Shown one piece after another: positions 1 through 8,738 of a stretch of DNA of 64,000 nucleotides. Source of the DNA: Nocardiopsis sp. NRRL B-16309 (GTDB lineage Bacteria > Actinomycetota > Actinomycetes > Streptosporangiales > Streptosporangiaceae). The notes under the pieces are model-generated. The model worked only from the letters and a program-made list of their open reading frames with translations, made no database searches and had not been told where the DNA came from. Position numbers and translations under genes: made by a program. Positions within the stretch are counted from its first letter, which is position 1. Every line of letters starts with the position of its first letter. The DNA lies in assembly GCF_001279585.1 (NCBI RefSeq), contig NZ_LGEC01000114.1:1-64000 (forward strand), written 5' to 3'.

Positions 1-20
1 GTGGGCGGGCGGGGGAGCCC

Positions 21-2312
21 TCAGGTCAGGCTGCGTGGGCGGACCGCGTTGGCCCGGTCCACGAGCAGTCGGCGGCCGGGGCCGCGCGGCTGTGTGCGGG
101 CCAGCTCCCGGTAGCGGCGGTCCAGGTCGGTGCGCAGCGCGCCGTGTGACGTCGGGGCGCCGAGCAGGTCCGCCTCGGGCAGGGACCCCTCCCGCTCCAG
201 GCAGTCGAGGGCGGCTTCCAGCAGGTCGGCGGCGAGGGCACGGCCGACGGCTCCACCCTGGTCGGGCAGGGCGTTGAGGCGGTGGGCGGCGGCCGTGACG
301 GCCGCACCGGTCGGTGGCGCGTCGGCGTTCGGGGGTCGGCCCCCGTCCTCGGCGCCGGGGTCGCCGTGGCCCCGCAGCGCGTGGGCGACCAGGGCGAGCT
401 GGGCGGCGGTGTGGAAGGCCGACGAGGCCGGAACCTGGTCCAGCACCTCGACCCGGTCGCGCCGTGTGCGCGCGTAGCCGAAGGCGGCGCCGGTCCAGGC
501 GTGGTCGGTGCTCCAGACGGTGCGGTACCACCGGGCGGCCTCCTCGGGTCGACCCGAGCACTCCAGGGCGATGGCCAGGGCGAGCTTGGGCGCGGCCTCC
601 CCCGGCAAGTGTGAGACCAGTGCGTCGAAGAGCGCGGCGGCCCGATCGGCGCCGCCGCCGGCCAGGTGGCCCACCGCCGTGTACCACGTCACGCGCCAGT
701 CGCCGGGCAGCTGGGCGGCGGCCTCGGCCAGGGCGGCGGCGGTCCCGGGGTGTGCGGACTGGGCGAGGATCCGGCAGCGCGCGAGGAGTCCTTCGGGTGA
801 GGGCGGGAGCGCGTCCAGCAGGGCGAGCACCTGTTCGGAGGTGGGCATCACGAGGCCGGTCAGGGCCGCGGCCGCCGGGTCGGCCGGGTCGGCGGCGGGC
901 AGGGGCAGGCACGCCGCGGCGAGGCGGGGGTCGAGCGGGTCGAACAGCCGGGTGGCGGAGGCGGCCAGTTCGGAGCCGACGACGTCGTGCTCGGGTCCGA
1001 AGAGCGTGGAGGGCGCGGGGTAGGGCTTGCCGTCCTGGAACGCGCGGATCTCCCGGAGCACGCCGGTGAGCTGGTCGGCCATCTCGGTGGCGTTGGCGAA
1101 GCGCTGGGCCGGGTCGGCGGCGGTGGCGCGGAGCAGGAGCCGGTGGAGGGCTTCGTACTCGGGGGCGTCGGTCCCGGGCAGCGGGTTGTCGACCAGGACG
1201 CCGTTCTCGCGGCGCGTGAGGCGGAAGGGGAAGCACAGCACGGCCAGCGTGCGTCCGACGGTGTACAGGTCGGTGCGGACGTTCGCGGTCTCGGCGAACT
1301 CGGGCGCGGAGTACCCGCGGGTGCCGAACTTGGGACTGGTGTCGTCGTCCATGAGCCGGACGCCGCCGAGGTCGATGAGCTTGAGCCGGTGCTCGACCTG
1401 GACCACGTTGGCGGGTTTGAGGTCGCAGAAGAGCATGCCCTGGGAGTGCAGGTGGTCCAGGGCCCGCAGGATCTCCAGGGTGTAGGGGATGGCCTGGCGC
1501 GGCGGCAGGCCCTCGCCGGTCCGCTCCAGGTGCTCGCGGAGCATCTTCTGGAGCGAGCCGCCGCCGATGTACTCCATCACCAGGTAGCGGTGCACGGCGC
1601 CGGTGGTGGGGTCGGTGTGCTGGACGAAGTTGATGATCTTGACGATGTTGGGGTGGTCCACCGAGATGAGGAAGCGGCGTTCGGCCTCGGCGGCCTCCTG
1701 GGCGTACTCGTCGGAGGAGTCGAGCAGGCCCTTGAGGACCACCCACTGGCCGTCGAGGTTCTGGTCGGCCGCGAGGTAGATCCAGCCCATGCCGCCGTAG
1801 GCGATGGCGCCCTCGATCCGGTACTGGCCGGCGACGAGGTCGCCGGGGCGCAGCGTCGGCACGAACGAGTAGGGGTTGCCGTCGTCGGGGCAGAACCCGC
1901 TCTGGCGGCCCGGCCGCCCGTCCCTGGACCGGCCGACCGGCGCGTGGCAGGACCCGCAGAAGCGTCGCTCCTCGGGCACCTCGGGGTCGCGCATGACGAC
2001 GTCGGCGGGGTCCTGGTAGGGGATCGGCGGGAGTTCGCTCAGGCCCTCGCCCAGGACGCCGACGGAGGAGCGGCCGCGCCCGCCGGTCGTCCCGGTGCCG
2101 GTGGAGGCGGGGCCGGAGCCGTAGGCGGAGCTGGGCCGGGACGCGGGGTCGCCCGGGTGGCCGGGCGCGGGGCCGGGGGACGGAGTCGCGGACGCGGCGG
2201 GCGGGCTCGTGCTCTCCGGCCGCAGGCCGCAGGCGTCGCAGTAGCCCTCGTCGTCGATCGTCCCGGCGCACGCGGGATCCGCGCAGGCGGCCCCCTGTCC
2301 GCTCTCGTCCAT
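21..2312 (-). CDS. pknG: PknG-type serine/threonine protein kinase
   Basis: 763 aa, the usual PknG length. PknG is a soluble kinase that in mycobacteria and corynebacteria controls 2-oxoglutarate dehydrogenase through a small FHA protein. Visible layout: an N-terminal zinc-ribbon-like motif (C10, C15, C25, C28), a Gly/Pro/Ser-rich linker, a rubredoxin-like segment (C119, C122, C141), the kinase domain (glycine loop GGMGWIYLA near 173-181, K194 in VVLK, D297 in CDLKP, DLG at 314-316) and an Ala-rich helical C-terminal half fitting the PknG TPR region. Oddity: the second CxxC of the rubredoxin knuckle reads CPDD, so the fourth metal ligand is Asp or absent. The next gene on the same strand is a methyltransferase 260 bases upstream, so no clear operon. 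The usual glnH/glnX partners are not in view. Confidence 0.9.
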   Translation of the reverse strand: MDESGQGAACADPACAGTIDDEGYCDACGLRPESTSPPAASATPSPGPAPGHPGDPASRPSSAYGSGPASTGTGTTGGRGRSSVGVLGEGLSELPPIPYQDPADVVMRDPEVPEERRFCGSCHAPVGRSRDGRPGRQSGFCPDDGNPYSFVPTLRPGDLVAGQYRIEGAIAYGGMGWIYLAADQNLDGQWVVLKGLLDSSDEYAQEAAEAERRFLISVDHPNIVKIINFVQHTDPTTGAVHRYLVMEYIGGGSLQKMLREHLERTGEGLPPRQAIPYTLEILRALDHLHSQGMLFCDLKPANVVQVEHRLKLIDLGGVRLMDDDTSPKFGTRGYSAPEFAETANVRTDLYTVGRTLAVLCFPFRLTRRENGVLVDNPLPGTDAPEYEALHRLLLRATAADPAQRFANATEMADQLTGVLREIRAFQDGKPYPAPSTLFGPEHDVVGSELAASATRLFDPLDPRLAAACLPLPAADPADPAAAALTGLVMPTSEQVLALLDALPPSPEGLLARCRILAQSAHPGTAAALAEAAAQLPGDWRVTWYTAVGHLAGGGADRAAALFDALVSHLPGEAAPKLALAIALECSGRPEEAARWYRTVWSTDHAWTGAAFGYARTRRDRVEVLDQVPASSAFHTAAQLALVAHALRGHGDPGAEDGGRPPNADAPPTGAAVTAAAHRLNALPDQGGAVGRALAADLLEAALDCLEREGSLPEADLLGAPTSHGALRTDLDRRYRELARTQPRGPGRRLLVDRANAVRPRSLT

Positions 2313-2572
2313 CGTTCACCCGTGCCCGTGGTCGGTGTGTCCTGGTGGCCGGGAGGGGCCGCGCCGGGCGCGGCGACCCGAGCCGCTCTTCCGTTCCACG
2401 AAACCGCTTCCCCGGTCGTTTCCGGATACTCCTTTCGGATGTGGCCGTATCCGGCCACACACGTCCCCCATGTCACAGGCGCACCTCCCGTCACATGGGC
2501 CCATGCCGTTCGGCGTTCCGAACGCTCCCGCGCCCGCGATCATGAGTCGGGCGCCCACGCGGCGGGTGCCGA

Positions 2573-3682
2573 TCAGACGGACGCCTCCGGGGCGGACACC
2601 TGTGGGACGCGGGCGGTCAGGACCGTCACCGCCCCGCTCGGGGCTCCCACCGAGAGCACGTCCTCGAACCCGCACGCCTCCAGGCGGCGCCGTACCGTCT
2701 CCGGACCCCACGGGGTGACACCGGACCGGGCCATCCGCCAGCGGACGACCGCCGCGTGCACGGCCGCCCCGCCGTCCCGCTCCCCCTCCCCCCTCTCGCC
2801 GGGGTCGGCCGGGGGGACCGGGGCGACGGGGTCGGTCGGGTCGGAGGGGTCGGCGAGGTCGCCGGAGTCGCCAGGGGCGGCCGGGTCGGCGGGGTCCTTC
2901 GGGGCGACGGGGTCGCCAGGGGCGGCCAGGTCGGTCGGGTCGGTCGGGTCGGTCGCCAGGGCGGTCGCGACGATCACACGCCCTCCGGGGCGCAGCGCCG
3001 CCCGGATCCGGGGCAGCGCCGCCTCCGTGGTCTCCGGGGCCAGGACGGACAGTGGGAGCCACGCCAGGTCGTAGCGGCCGGTCTCGGACAGATCGGCGAT
3101 GTCCAGCAGGCGTGTCTCGACCCGCTCGCGCAGTCCGCGCTCGCTCAGGTACTCCTCCGCCAGGCGCAGCGCCCGCGGGTCCACGTCCAGCCCGACCGCG
3201 CTGGCCCCCGGCGCTCGCTCGACGACCGCGGCGGCGATCGCCCCGATCCCCGTTCCGACGTCGAGGAAGCGCGGCGAGCCGCGGTCCAACAGGTCGGCGA
3301 AGCCCGGGACCCGCTCGGCCAGGGCGTCGAGGAAGACCCGCATGTGCGCTCCGGACGACCGTCCGTCGGCGAGGAGGGCCGCGTCGTCGGTCCGGTCGGG
3401 TGTCGCCCGGCCCTCCGCGGTGTCCGCCGCCCGGCGCAACTGCTCGGCGATCCGGCGCGGGAAGGCCACCGGGTCCCGCCGGGCCCCGAGCACCGCGGCG
3501 TGATCGGCGCGCAGCCGCCAGGCGCGGCCGTCGCGCTCGGCGAGCCCGCACGCCGCCAGCAGCGCACCGTGTTCGTCCGACAGCCGGTCCTCGCCCACCG
3601 CCGCGGCGAGCGCGGACAGCACCCACACCGCGTCGGACAGTTCGTCGACACGGGCCACCAGTTCGCTTCTCGCGTTCGCCAT
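2573..3682 (-). CDS. SAM-dependent class I methyltransferase, possibly RiPP-associated
   Basis: 369 aa. The N-terminal ~110 residues look like a helical or winged-helix segment, as in two-domain methyltransferases. SAM motif I is FLDVGTGIGAIA at 139-150, with an acidic motif II (VGLDVD) and a post-motif RPGGRVIVA near 231-239. Residues ~243-304 are a low-complexity insertion rich in Asp-Pro and Ala-Pro that splits the C-terminal part of the fold. The gene is divergent from the short peptide/YcaO pair, with 200 bases between starts, so it may methylate that peptide, but the substrate is unknown. A role in ordinary small-molecule methylation is equally possible. Confidence 0.75.
   Translation of the reverse strand: MANARSELVARVDELSDAVWVLSALAAAVGEDRLSDEHGALLAACGLAERDGRAWRLRADHAAVLGARRDPVAFPRRIAEQLRRAADTAEGRATPDRTDDAALLADGRSSGAHMRVFLDALAERVPGFADLLDRGSPRFLDVGTGIGAIAAAVVERAPGASAVGLDVDPRALRLAEEYLSERGLRERVETRLLDIADLSETGRYDLAWLPLSVLAPETTEAALPRIRAALRPGGRVIVATALATDPTDPTDLAAPGDPVAPKDPADPAAPGDSGDLADPSDPTDPVAPVPPADPGERGEGERDGGAAVHAAVVRWRMARSGVTPWGPETVRRRLEACGFEDVLSVGAPSGAVTVLTARVPQVSAPEASV
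2771..2956 (-). repeat. In-frame low-complexity insertion in the methyltransferase gene
   Basis: Degenerate short repeats built on GGGTCGG and GGTCGGTCGGG encode Asp-Pro-Thr/Ala-Pro runs inside the enzyme at residues ~243-304. All lengths stay in frame. No such insertion is expected in the methyltransferase fold, so it looks like a replication-slippage expansion within a surface loop. Confidence 0.65.
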
Positions 3683-3882
3683 GGCGCGAGTGTGCCACTC
3701 GACCGCGCTTGCCGCATCTGCGCAGACAGGTACCGCTATTCGCTTTCAAACATGGTGATCGCCATTTTTTCTCCGCATTCTTCTTACGTATGCGTCGTGA
3801 CAGGAACGGCATGCCTGAGATAGGAATACCCCAGCACGGAGGCCACTCCGCCGCTTTCATCCGGACTGTCAAGGAGTCGAAT
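3683..3882. promoter_or_regulatory. Divergent intergenic region of the peptide/YcaO and methyltransferase genes
   Basis: 200 bases between divergent starts, clearly richer in A/T than its surroundings (around 3740-3800). It must hold both promoters. A perfect-looking Shine-Dalgarno AAGGAG at 3871-3876 lies 6 bases before the ATG at 3883, which is the main evidence that the short peptide is translated. I see no convincing palindrome. Confidence 0.5.
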
Positions 3883-3978
3883 ATGGCTTGCGCGTCACTC
3901 ATGATGTCCTCCCCGATCGACCCTGCCGACGACGTGGCGCCGGCGGTCGAGGAACTCGACGAGGAGACCGCGGAGTAA
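3883..3978 (+). CDS. Candidate RiPP precursor peptide, 31 aa
   Basis: A 31-residue ORF too short for most gene callers. It has an ideal ribosome site (AAGGAG, 6-base spacing) and ends two bases before the YcaO start, so the two are almost surely co-translated. It starts MACASLMMSSPID and finishes with a very acidic tail (EELDEETAE). The Cys, Ser and Met residues sit at the N-terminal end, while the acidic EELDEE stretch resembles thiopeptide/TOMM leader peptides. If it is a precursor, the modifiable residues are therefore at the unusual end, or the peptide is only a leader-like partner or a translation-coupling ORF. Family unknown to me. Confidence 0.6.
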   Translation: MACASLMMSSPIDPADDVAPAVEELDEETAE

Positions 3979-3980
3979 CC

Positions 3981-5420
3981 ATGGTGCGACCCGCATGGGT
4001 CCTCGGGGAGTCGGCTGCCACGGGCCGGCTCCCCGGTTCGGGGGACACGCAGTGGTCGGGGACGTTCGAGCGTGAACTGACCCTGGCCGAGGCCGACCGG
4101 CGGATCCGGGCGGACATCGCCGCGCTGGGCTGGGTGTGGCGGCACCGCTCGCTCGACGACACCGACCCGACCGCCGTCCAGTGCGCGCTGTGGGACGCCG
4201 GAGGGGCGGAGATCCCCTACGGCCTGGGCGCCGGGAAGGGGCCGGGTGCACCGGCCCGAGTGGGCGCGCGGTTCGAGGCGGTGGAGCACGCGTTCACCGG
4301 CCCGACCGTCCTGGAGTCGCTCCCGGTCCGGCTCGTGGACGCCCCCGCGCTGGCCGAGGGGCCCTTCGCCGCCGACCGGGCGGTCCGCGACATCGCCCGG
4401 CAGGACGGAGCGCGGGTGGCGTGCGTGCGCTATGAGGCGCTCGACGGCGGACCCGGCTTCGACGTTCCGGTGTACCTGTGGGCGCCCTGGTACCCGCCGC
4501 CGACCCCCGAGGCCGACGCGGTGCGCCGCGGTCTGGGCGACACGGCCGACTACCGGTCGGCACTGGCCTACAGCGTGAACTCCGGCTGTGCCATCGGTGC
4601 GACCGGAGACGAGGCCCTGCTGCACGCCCTCAACGAGTGGGTGGAGCGCGACGCGTTCTCACTGTTCCTGCTGCGGTCGGTCTACGACCGCGGCCCCATG
4701 CCCGCGCGGGTGTCCCGCGACGGCCTGACTCCGACGCTGCGGGCCCACCTGGACCGCGCGGAGGAACTCGTCCAAGGGCCGGTCACCCTCCTGGACCTCA
4801 CCACCGACCTCGGCGTGCCCACCGTGATGGCCTACGGGCACCGGCCCTTCGGAGCCGGAGCGGGCACGAGCGCGGGCTCCGGCGCGGGTTCCGGCGCGGG
4901 CCCGAAACACCGCTACGGGCTGGGCGCGTCGCTGTGGGGCACCCTGGCGGCCGAACGCGCGATCACCGAGTTCGTGCAGGACGAACTGCTCTCCCGCATG
5001 GTGTCCGAGCAGGTGGCCTCCGACGACCGTTCCGAGCCGTACGCGGAGCTCGTCGCCGACCACGACATCGAGGCGGACGTGCGCGCCCGGCTCCGCGGCC
5101 ACCCGCGGCTGCTGGCCTGCGCCATGCTGGACTTCGCCGCCCGCCTCCCGGAGTCGCCCGAGGGGCCGCTGCCGCCGGAGACCGTCGCGAAGGGGACGCC
5201 GGTGTCCGACCAGCACGCCGCCGTGGTGGACCGGATCACCGCCGCGGGCCACCGTGTGGCGGCCCACCGGCTCCAGGTGTTGGCGCACGGCACGACGGTG
5301 GTCCAGGTCCAGTGCCCCGGCCTGGAACGGTTCCATCTCGTCACGCAGGGGCACGTGGCCCTGCCCGGCGCACGCGGCCGCGGAGCACGCGTCACGGGGC
5401 CGGAGCGCGACCCCCGGTGA
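3981..5420 (+). CDS. YcaO-domain protein (candidate azoline/amidine-forming cyclodehydratase)
   Basis: 479 aa. YcaO enzymes use ATP to activate a peptide backbone amide, giving azolines, thioamides or amidines. YcaO features seen: SxxCAIGATGDEALLHAL running into NEWVERDAFS (about 201-227), and the second ATP-site motif RAITEFVQ (E330...Q333). The C-terminal GLERFHLVTQG and PGARGRG pattern is also typical. It lacks the C-terminal PxPxP seen in many azoline-forming enzymes, and no E1-like/ocin-ThiF partner or TfuA gene is next to it, so it looks stand-alone. Residues ~291-307 are a GAGSGAG low-complexity insertion. Start ATG 3981 is preceded by GGAG inside the end of the peptide gene. Product class is unresolved. 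Confidence 0.8.
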   Translation: MVRPAWVLGESAATGRLPGSGDTQWSGTFERELTLAEADRRIRADIAALGWVWRHRSLDDTDPTAVQCALWDAGGAEIPYGLGAGKGPGAPARVGARFEAVEHAFTGPTVLESLPVRLVDAPALAEGPFAADRAVRDIARQDGARVACVRYEALDGGPGFDVPVYLWAPWYPPPTPEADAVRRGLGDTADYRSALAYSVNSGCAIGATGDEALLHALNEWVERDAFSLFLLRSVYDRGPMPARVSRDGLTPTLRAHLDRAEELVQGPVTLLDLTTDLGVPTVMAYGHRPFGAGAGTSAGSGAGSGAGPKHRYGLGASLWGTLAAERAITEFVQDELLSRMVSEQVASDDRSEPYAELVADHDIEADVRARLRGHPRLLACAMLDFAARLPESPEGPLPPETVAKGTPVSDQHAAVVDRITAAGHRVAAHRLQVLAHGTTVVQVQCPGLERFHLVTQGHVALPGARGRGARVTGPERDPR

Positions 5421-5709
5421 GGAATGCGCGGCCGGGTCGCAGCGATGATCCGTAACGCCCTTTCCTGAAGCGCGCACGAAGAACCGGAATCCGCGCGGTC
5501 GGCTCCTTCACTCCGGATGCACTCACCTTGAACTATCGTGCCCGATGATCCGCGACCGCGTCATTGTCCTCGGGCTGCGCGTCCCGTCGTCGGGTATCGA
5601 GTTCCCCTTTCCACCGAGCGCCGACCGGCTCGAACAGCACGACCACTCGGTGCGGGGGTCGCGCCGCCACCCCTGTCGTCGCGCGAAGGCGCGACCGGGG
5701 ACCGACCGC

Positions 5710-6894
5710 TCAGGCGCCGGCGGCGGCGAACGGACCTCCGGCACCGAAGACCCGCGCGGCGAAGCGCTCACCCACGAGCCGGTGCGTGGCGGCGTCCGGG
5801 TGGAGCCGGTCGGGCAGCGGCAGCTCGGCGTGGTCCGCCTCCCCGTAGAGGTCGAGGCCGTCGAGGTAGTGCAGGTGCGCGTCCTGTTCCGCCCGCTGCT
5901 TCACGACGCGGTCGAGCTCCTGCCGGATGACGGTGAGGGTCAGCTTCCCGGCCGCCCGGTCCGCGGCGTCGCCAGTGGCCCTGAACCGCAGCTTCCCGCT
6001 GTTCAGAGCCTCGGTGTCGAAGGCGCCGGGTCCCGGCGTGTCCTCGTGGACGGGGCAGAGCAGCGGTGAGACGACCAGGAGCGGCGTGTCGGGATGGCCT
6101 TCCCTGATGGTGTCGAGAAAGCCGTGCACCGCCGGAGCGAACGCGCGCGCTCGCATGAGGTCGGTGTTGACGATGTTGATGCCGATCTTGACGCTGATCA
6201 GGTCCGCGGGGATCTCGCGCATCGTCCGGGCGGTGAACGGGTCGAGCAACGCACCGCCGCTCAGGCCCAGGTTGACCAGTTCCACGCCCGCTCGCGCGGC
6301 GGCCAGCGCGGGCCAGATGGCGGTCGGGCTGGCGGCGTCGGACCCGTGGCTGATCGAACTGCCGTGGTGCAGCCACACCCTGCGGCCCGGGTCCGGCGCC
6401 GGTTCGACGGGTGCGTCGGTGCGCAGGGCGACCAGCTCGGTGGTCTCGTTGTGCGGCAGCCAGATCTCGATGTCCTTGGCGCCCTCCGGCAGCCGGGCGA
6501 AGCGGGCGGTGCCGACGGGGCCGGGGCGGAGCTCCGCGCTACCGGCGGCCATGTCGATCACCAGGGTGTTGCCGCCCGTCACACTGGTCTGGTCCACCAG
6601 GTGGCCGTCGACGACGAGATCGTAGACCCCGTCCGGGCGGGGCGGGAGTCCCGGGTAGACGCGCTTGGTCGGCAGCGTGTCGAGTTCGACCGCGGTGGCC
6701 CGGGTACGGAAGGCCAGCCGAACCCCCGACGGCTGGGACTCGGCCATGGCCAGTTGCCCGTCCGCGGACTGGGCGCGGGCCCAGGAGGGCAGCCGGTGCG
6801 GGAGCACGCCGCGCTCGGTGCGCTCCAGTTCGAGGGCGCCGCGCAGCAGGTCCTCGGTGATGGGCGTGGTGGTCCAGTGCTGTTCTGTGGTCAT
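5710..6894 (-). CDS. SGNH/GDSL-family hydrolase
   Basis: 394 aa, no signal peptide, so probably cytosolic. The N-terminal ~165 residues form a beta-rich accessory domain. The SGNH hydrolase fold follows: block I HHGSSISHG carrying the nucleophilic Ser (~180), block II NLGLSGGALL with the oxyanion Gly, a block III-like GINIVNTD, and block V with the Asp/His dyad in DRLHPD near residue 365. Likely an esterase or acetyl-hydrolase; the substrate is not evident. It lies 185 bases downstream of a TetR gene on the same strand and may be its regulatory target. The 289 bases between it and the YcaO gene hold nothing I recognise. Confidence 0.82.
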   Translation of the reverse strand: MTTEQHWTTTPITEDLLRGALELERTERGVLPHRLPSWARAQSADGQLAMAESQPSGVRLAFRTRATAVELDTLPTKRVYPGLPPRPDGVYDLVVDGHLVDQTSVTGGNTLVIDMAAGSAELRPGPVGTARFARLPEGAKDIEIWLPHNETTELVALRTDAPVEPAPDPGRRVWLHHGSSISHGSDAASPTAIWPALAAARAGVELVNLGLSGGALLDPFTARTMREIPADLISVKIGINIVNTDLMRARAFAPAVHGFLDTIREGHPDTPLLVVSPLLCPVHEDTPGPGAFDTEALNSGKLRFRATGDAADRAAGKLTLTVIRQELDRVVKQRAEQDAHLHYLDGLDLYGEADHAELPLPDRLHPDAATHRLVGERFAARVFGAGGPFAAAGA

Positions 6895-7079
6895 CGTTCT
6901 CTACCAGTGGGTGTTCTGTGTGCGGCCGGTCCGGCTCGCGGCGGGCCAGGATCAGGGTGGGGCTCACGGTGGGTGGGGCTCGCGGCCGGTGGGGCTCACG
7001 ACGGTGGCTCACGCGTCCGGTCCGGCTCCCGGTGGCGGCTCCGCCGGAGCGGGTCCCGCGCGGCTGCCCGAGCTACCGC

Positions 7080-7655
7080 TCAGGGCGTGGCGGTGGGCCA
7101 GTTCCGCAGCAGGGCGTCGAGGGCGTCCATCGCCCGCGACCAGCTCTCCCGCGACTCGGGAGCGCTGTGGCTGAATCCGCCGCCCGTCTCCAGGCTCACG
7201 AAGCCGTAGAAGACGCTGCCCAGCAGCCGGACGGCGTGGGTCTGCTCCTCCCCCGGAAGGTCGTAGCCGCGCAGGATCGACCGTGTCATCCGGGTGTGCC
7301 TGGGGCCCGCGCTCGCGCGCGCCGTCTCCGGGTCGAGCCTGAGCTGGGCCGCGGCGTACCGGCCGGGATGCTCGTGGGCGTAGTCGCGGTAGGCGTTGGC
7401 CAGCGCGACGAGCGCGTCCTTGCCGGAACGCCCCGCGACGGCGTCGGCACCGCGGTCCGCGAGCTCCTCCAGGGCGAGCAGGGCGATCCTGGTCCTGAGG
7501 TCCTGGGAGTTCTTCACGTGCGAGTACAGGCTCGCGACCTTGACGTCGAACCGCCTGGCCAGCGCGGAGACGGTCACCTGGTCGAACCCGGCCTCGTCGG
7601 CGATCTCCGCTCCCGCCCGAGCCAGGCGTTCCGCACTCAGTCCGGCGCGCGCCAT
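7080..7655 (-). CDS. TetR-family transcriptional regulator
   Basis: 191 aa. The N-terminal HTH reads ADEAGFDQVTVSALARRFDV then VASLYSHVKN, the usual TetR recognition-helix ending. The C-terminal half (GYDLPGEEQTHAVRLLGSVFYGFVSLETGGGF) matches the TetR_C/WHG-type ligand domain. I chose the ATG at 7655 because GGAGGGGCGGAGG lies just before it; an upstream in-frame start (7709) would lie beyond the palindrome. A perfect 15-bp palindrome 32 bases upstream suggests autoregulation, and the SGNH hydrolase downstream is the likely co-regulated gene. Confidence 0.88.
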   Translation of the reverse strand: MARAGLSAERLARAGAEIADEAGFDQVTVSALARRFDVKVASLYSHVKNSQDLRTRIALLALEELADRGADAVAGRSGKDALVALANAYRDYAHEHPGRYAAAQLRLDPETARASAGPRHTRMTRSILRGYDLPGEEQTHAVRLLGSVFYGFVSLETGGGFSHSAPESRESWSRAMDALDALLRNWPTATP

Positions 7656-7686
7656 CCTCCGCCCCTCCGATCCGCCTAGGAGATTA

Positions 7687-7701
7687 CCTAAAGACTTTAG
7701 G
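7687..7701. promoter_or_regulatory. Probable TetR operator
   Basis: CCTAAAGACTTTAGG is a perfect inverted repeat with 7-base arms around one central base. It sits in an A/T-rich patch directly upstream of the TetR start and near a TATCCTATA-like -10 element. Size and position fit an autoregulatory TetR site. Confidence 0.7.
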
Positions 7702-7975
7702 CATATCACCGTATCCTATAGGGAACTGTCGGCACGCCGAGGGCCCTGGCCATGAGAGGAGGCGCATACGGGACCCGGACCGACCGCGTCGCCGTGCGAC
7801 GGGATCGCCCGCCGTCCCGGCACGTGGCGCACACCGGGCGCGCCCTGTCGGAGGGGCGGACCGCGCCACAGTCCGGCGAACGGGCAGGCGGGCGAACAGG
7901 CGGGCGCACCGACGTTCGGACCGGCGTGCGTGCGTGCGGACCGGGCCACGGTTCGACGAACGGGCAGGCGGGCCC

Positions 7976-8146
7976 CTAGTCGAGCAGTTCGAAGAGCAGG
8001 ATCAGCAGACCGATCCCGATCACCGCGACGAGGATGACGTAGCAGCCGACCGCACCCGTGCTCCCGGGATTGCGCGTCGGACCGCGATGGATGTCGTTCG
8101 CGCCCTTGCCCCGGTCCGGGCGGCGGCGCGGCTTCTTCTTGGGCAT
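7976..8146 (-). CDS. Small single-pass membrane protein, 56 aa
   Basis: A short ORF starting MPKKKPRRRPDRGKG, a strongly basic cytoplasmic N-terminus, followed by a single hydrophobic helix (CYVILVAVIGIGLLILLFEL) at the C-terminus. Such basic-plus-one-helix proteins are common and uncharacterised in actinomycetes. A GGGAAGGGAA Shine-Dalgarno-like run precedes the ATG at 8146, which decides this start over an in-frame upstream one at 8227. The 274 bases on its downstream side contain only GGCGGGCG-type degenerate repeats and no gene I can support. Confidence 0.6.
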   Translation of the reverse strand: MPKKKPRRRPDRGKGANDIHRGPTRNPGSTGAVGCYVILVAVIGIGLLILLFELLD

Positions 8147-8269
8147 CCCCGGTTCCCTTCCCTGTAGGCGGGAGCCTAACCCGGGGCCCGCCGGTGGGCC
8201 AGGGCGGCTGACGGCCGTGTCCGGCACCGGCGGGCGGGCGGGCCGTAGGACGGCAGGCCCCGGGCGAGG

Positions 8270-8647
8270 TCAGGAGTCGCGGCGGAAGTTCCAGGGAGCG
8301 GTGGGCTGGAGCACGGCCTCGGACAGGGCGTTCGTGCGCAGGTGGGTGATCTTCTGGTACTCGGGGTCCGCGATCATGCGGCCGAACACCTCACGACTCG
8401 GGTAGCGCACGACCAGGACCGCGTCCCAGTTCTGGCCGTCCTCCGCGACCAGGGGCGCCAGGCCGTCACCGGCGTAGAGCAGTTCCGCTCCGTACTTCTT
8501 CAGGAAGTGTCCCGCCTTGCGCGAGTACTCGTCGTACGACGCGCGCCCGCCGGGGGCGAAGCGCAGGAGGTTGAGCATGACGACGGGCCCTTCCCGCCCG
8601 TCGGCGAGCAGGTCCTTGAGGGCGCTTCCTGAGGGATCGACAGCCAT
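8270..8647 (-). CDS. DUF1330-family protein
   Basis: 125 aa. Matches the DUF1330 dimeric alpha/beta-barrel (ferredoxin-like) pattern: VVMLNLLRFAPGG at the first strand, a central YAGDGLAPLVAEDGQNWDAVLVVRYPS, then FGRMIADPEYQKITHLRTNAL. The family has no settled function. The start at 8647 follows AAGGAG with suitable spacing. It is divergent from an acyl-CoA synthetase, with an 18-bp near-palindrome between the two starts, so both may be controlled by one TetR-type repressor. Confidence 0.8.
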   Translation of the reverse strand: MAVDPSGSALKDLLADGREGPVVMLNLLRFAPGGRASYDEYSRKAGHFLKKYGAELLYAGDGLAPLVAEDGQNWDAVLVVRYPSREVFGRMIADPEYQKITHLRTNALSEAVLQPTAPWNFRRDS

Positions 8648-8738
8648 CGGTGGCTCCTTGTGTCGTGGTCGGTCGGTGCGGGGCGTCGGACACACGGGAA
8701 TGCGGGGACGTGTCCGTGCCACGGAGTGCCAGGATTAC

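Noticed and set aside
987..3074. A 695-codon open frame on the plus strand
   Set aside because: It is the antisense of the PknG kinase and methyltransferase; its composition (Gly/Val/Glu-rich, then Ser/Gly repeats) is that of a high-GC shadow frame.
7752..7979. A 75-codon plus-strand ORF next to the TetR operator
   Set aside because: Made of degenerate GGCGGGCG repeats, without a ribosome site or recognisable protein character.
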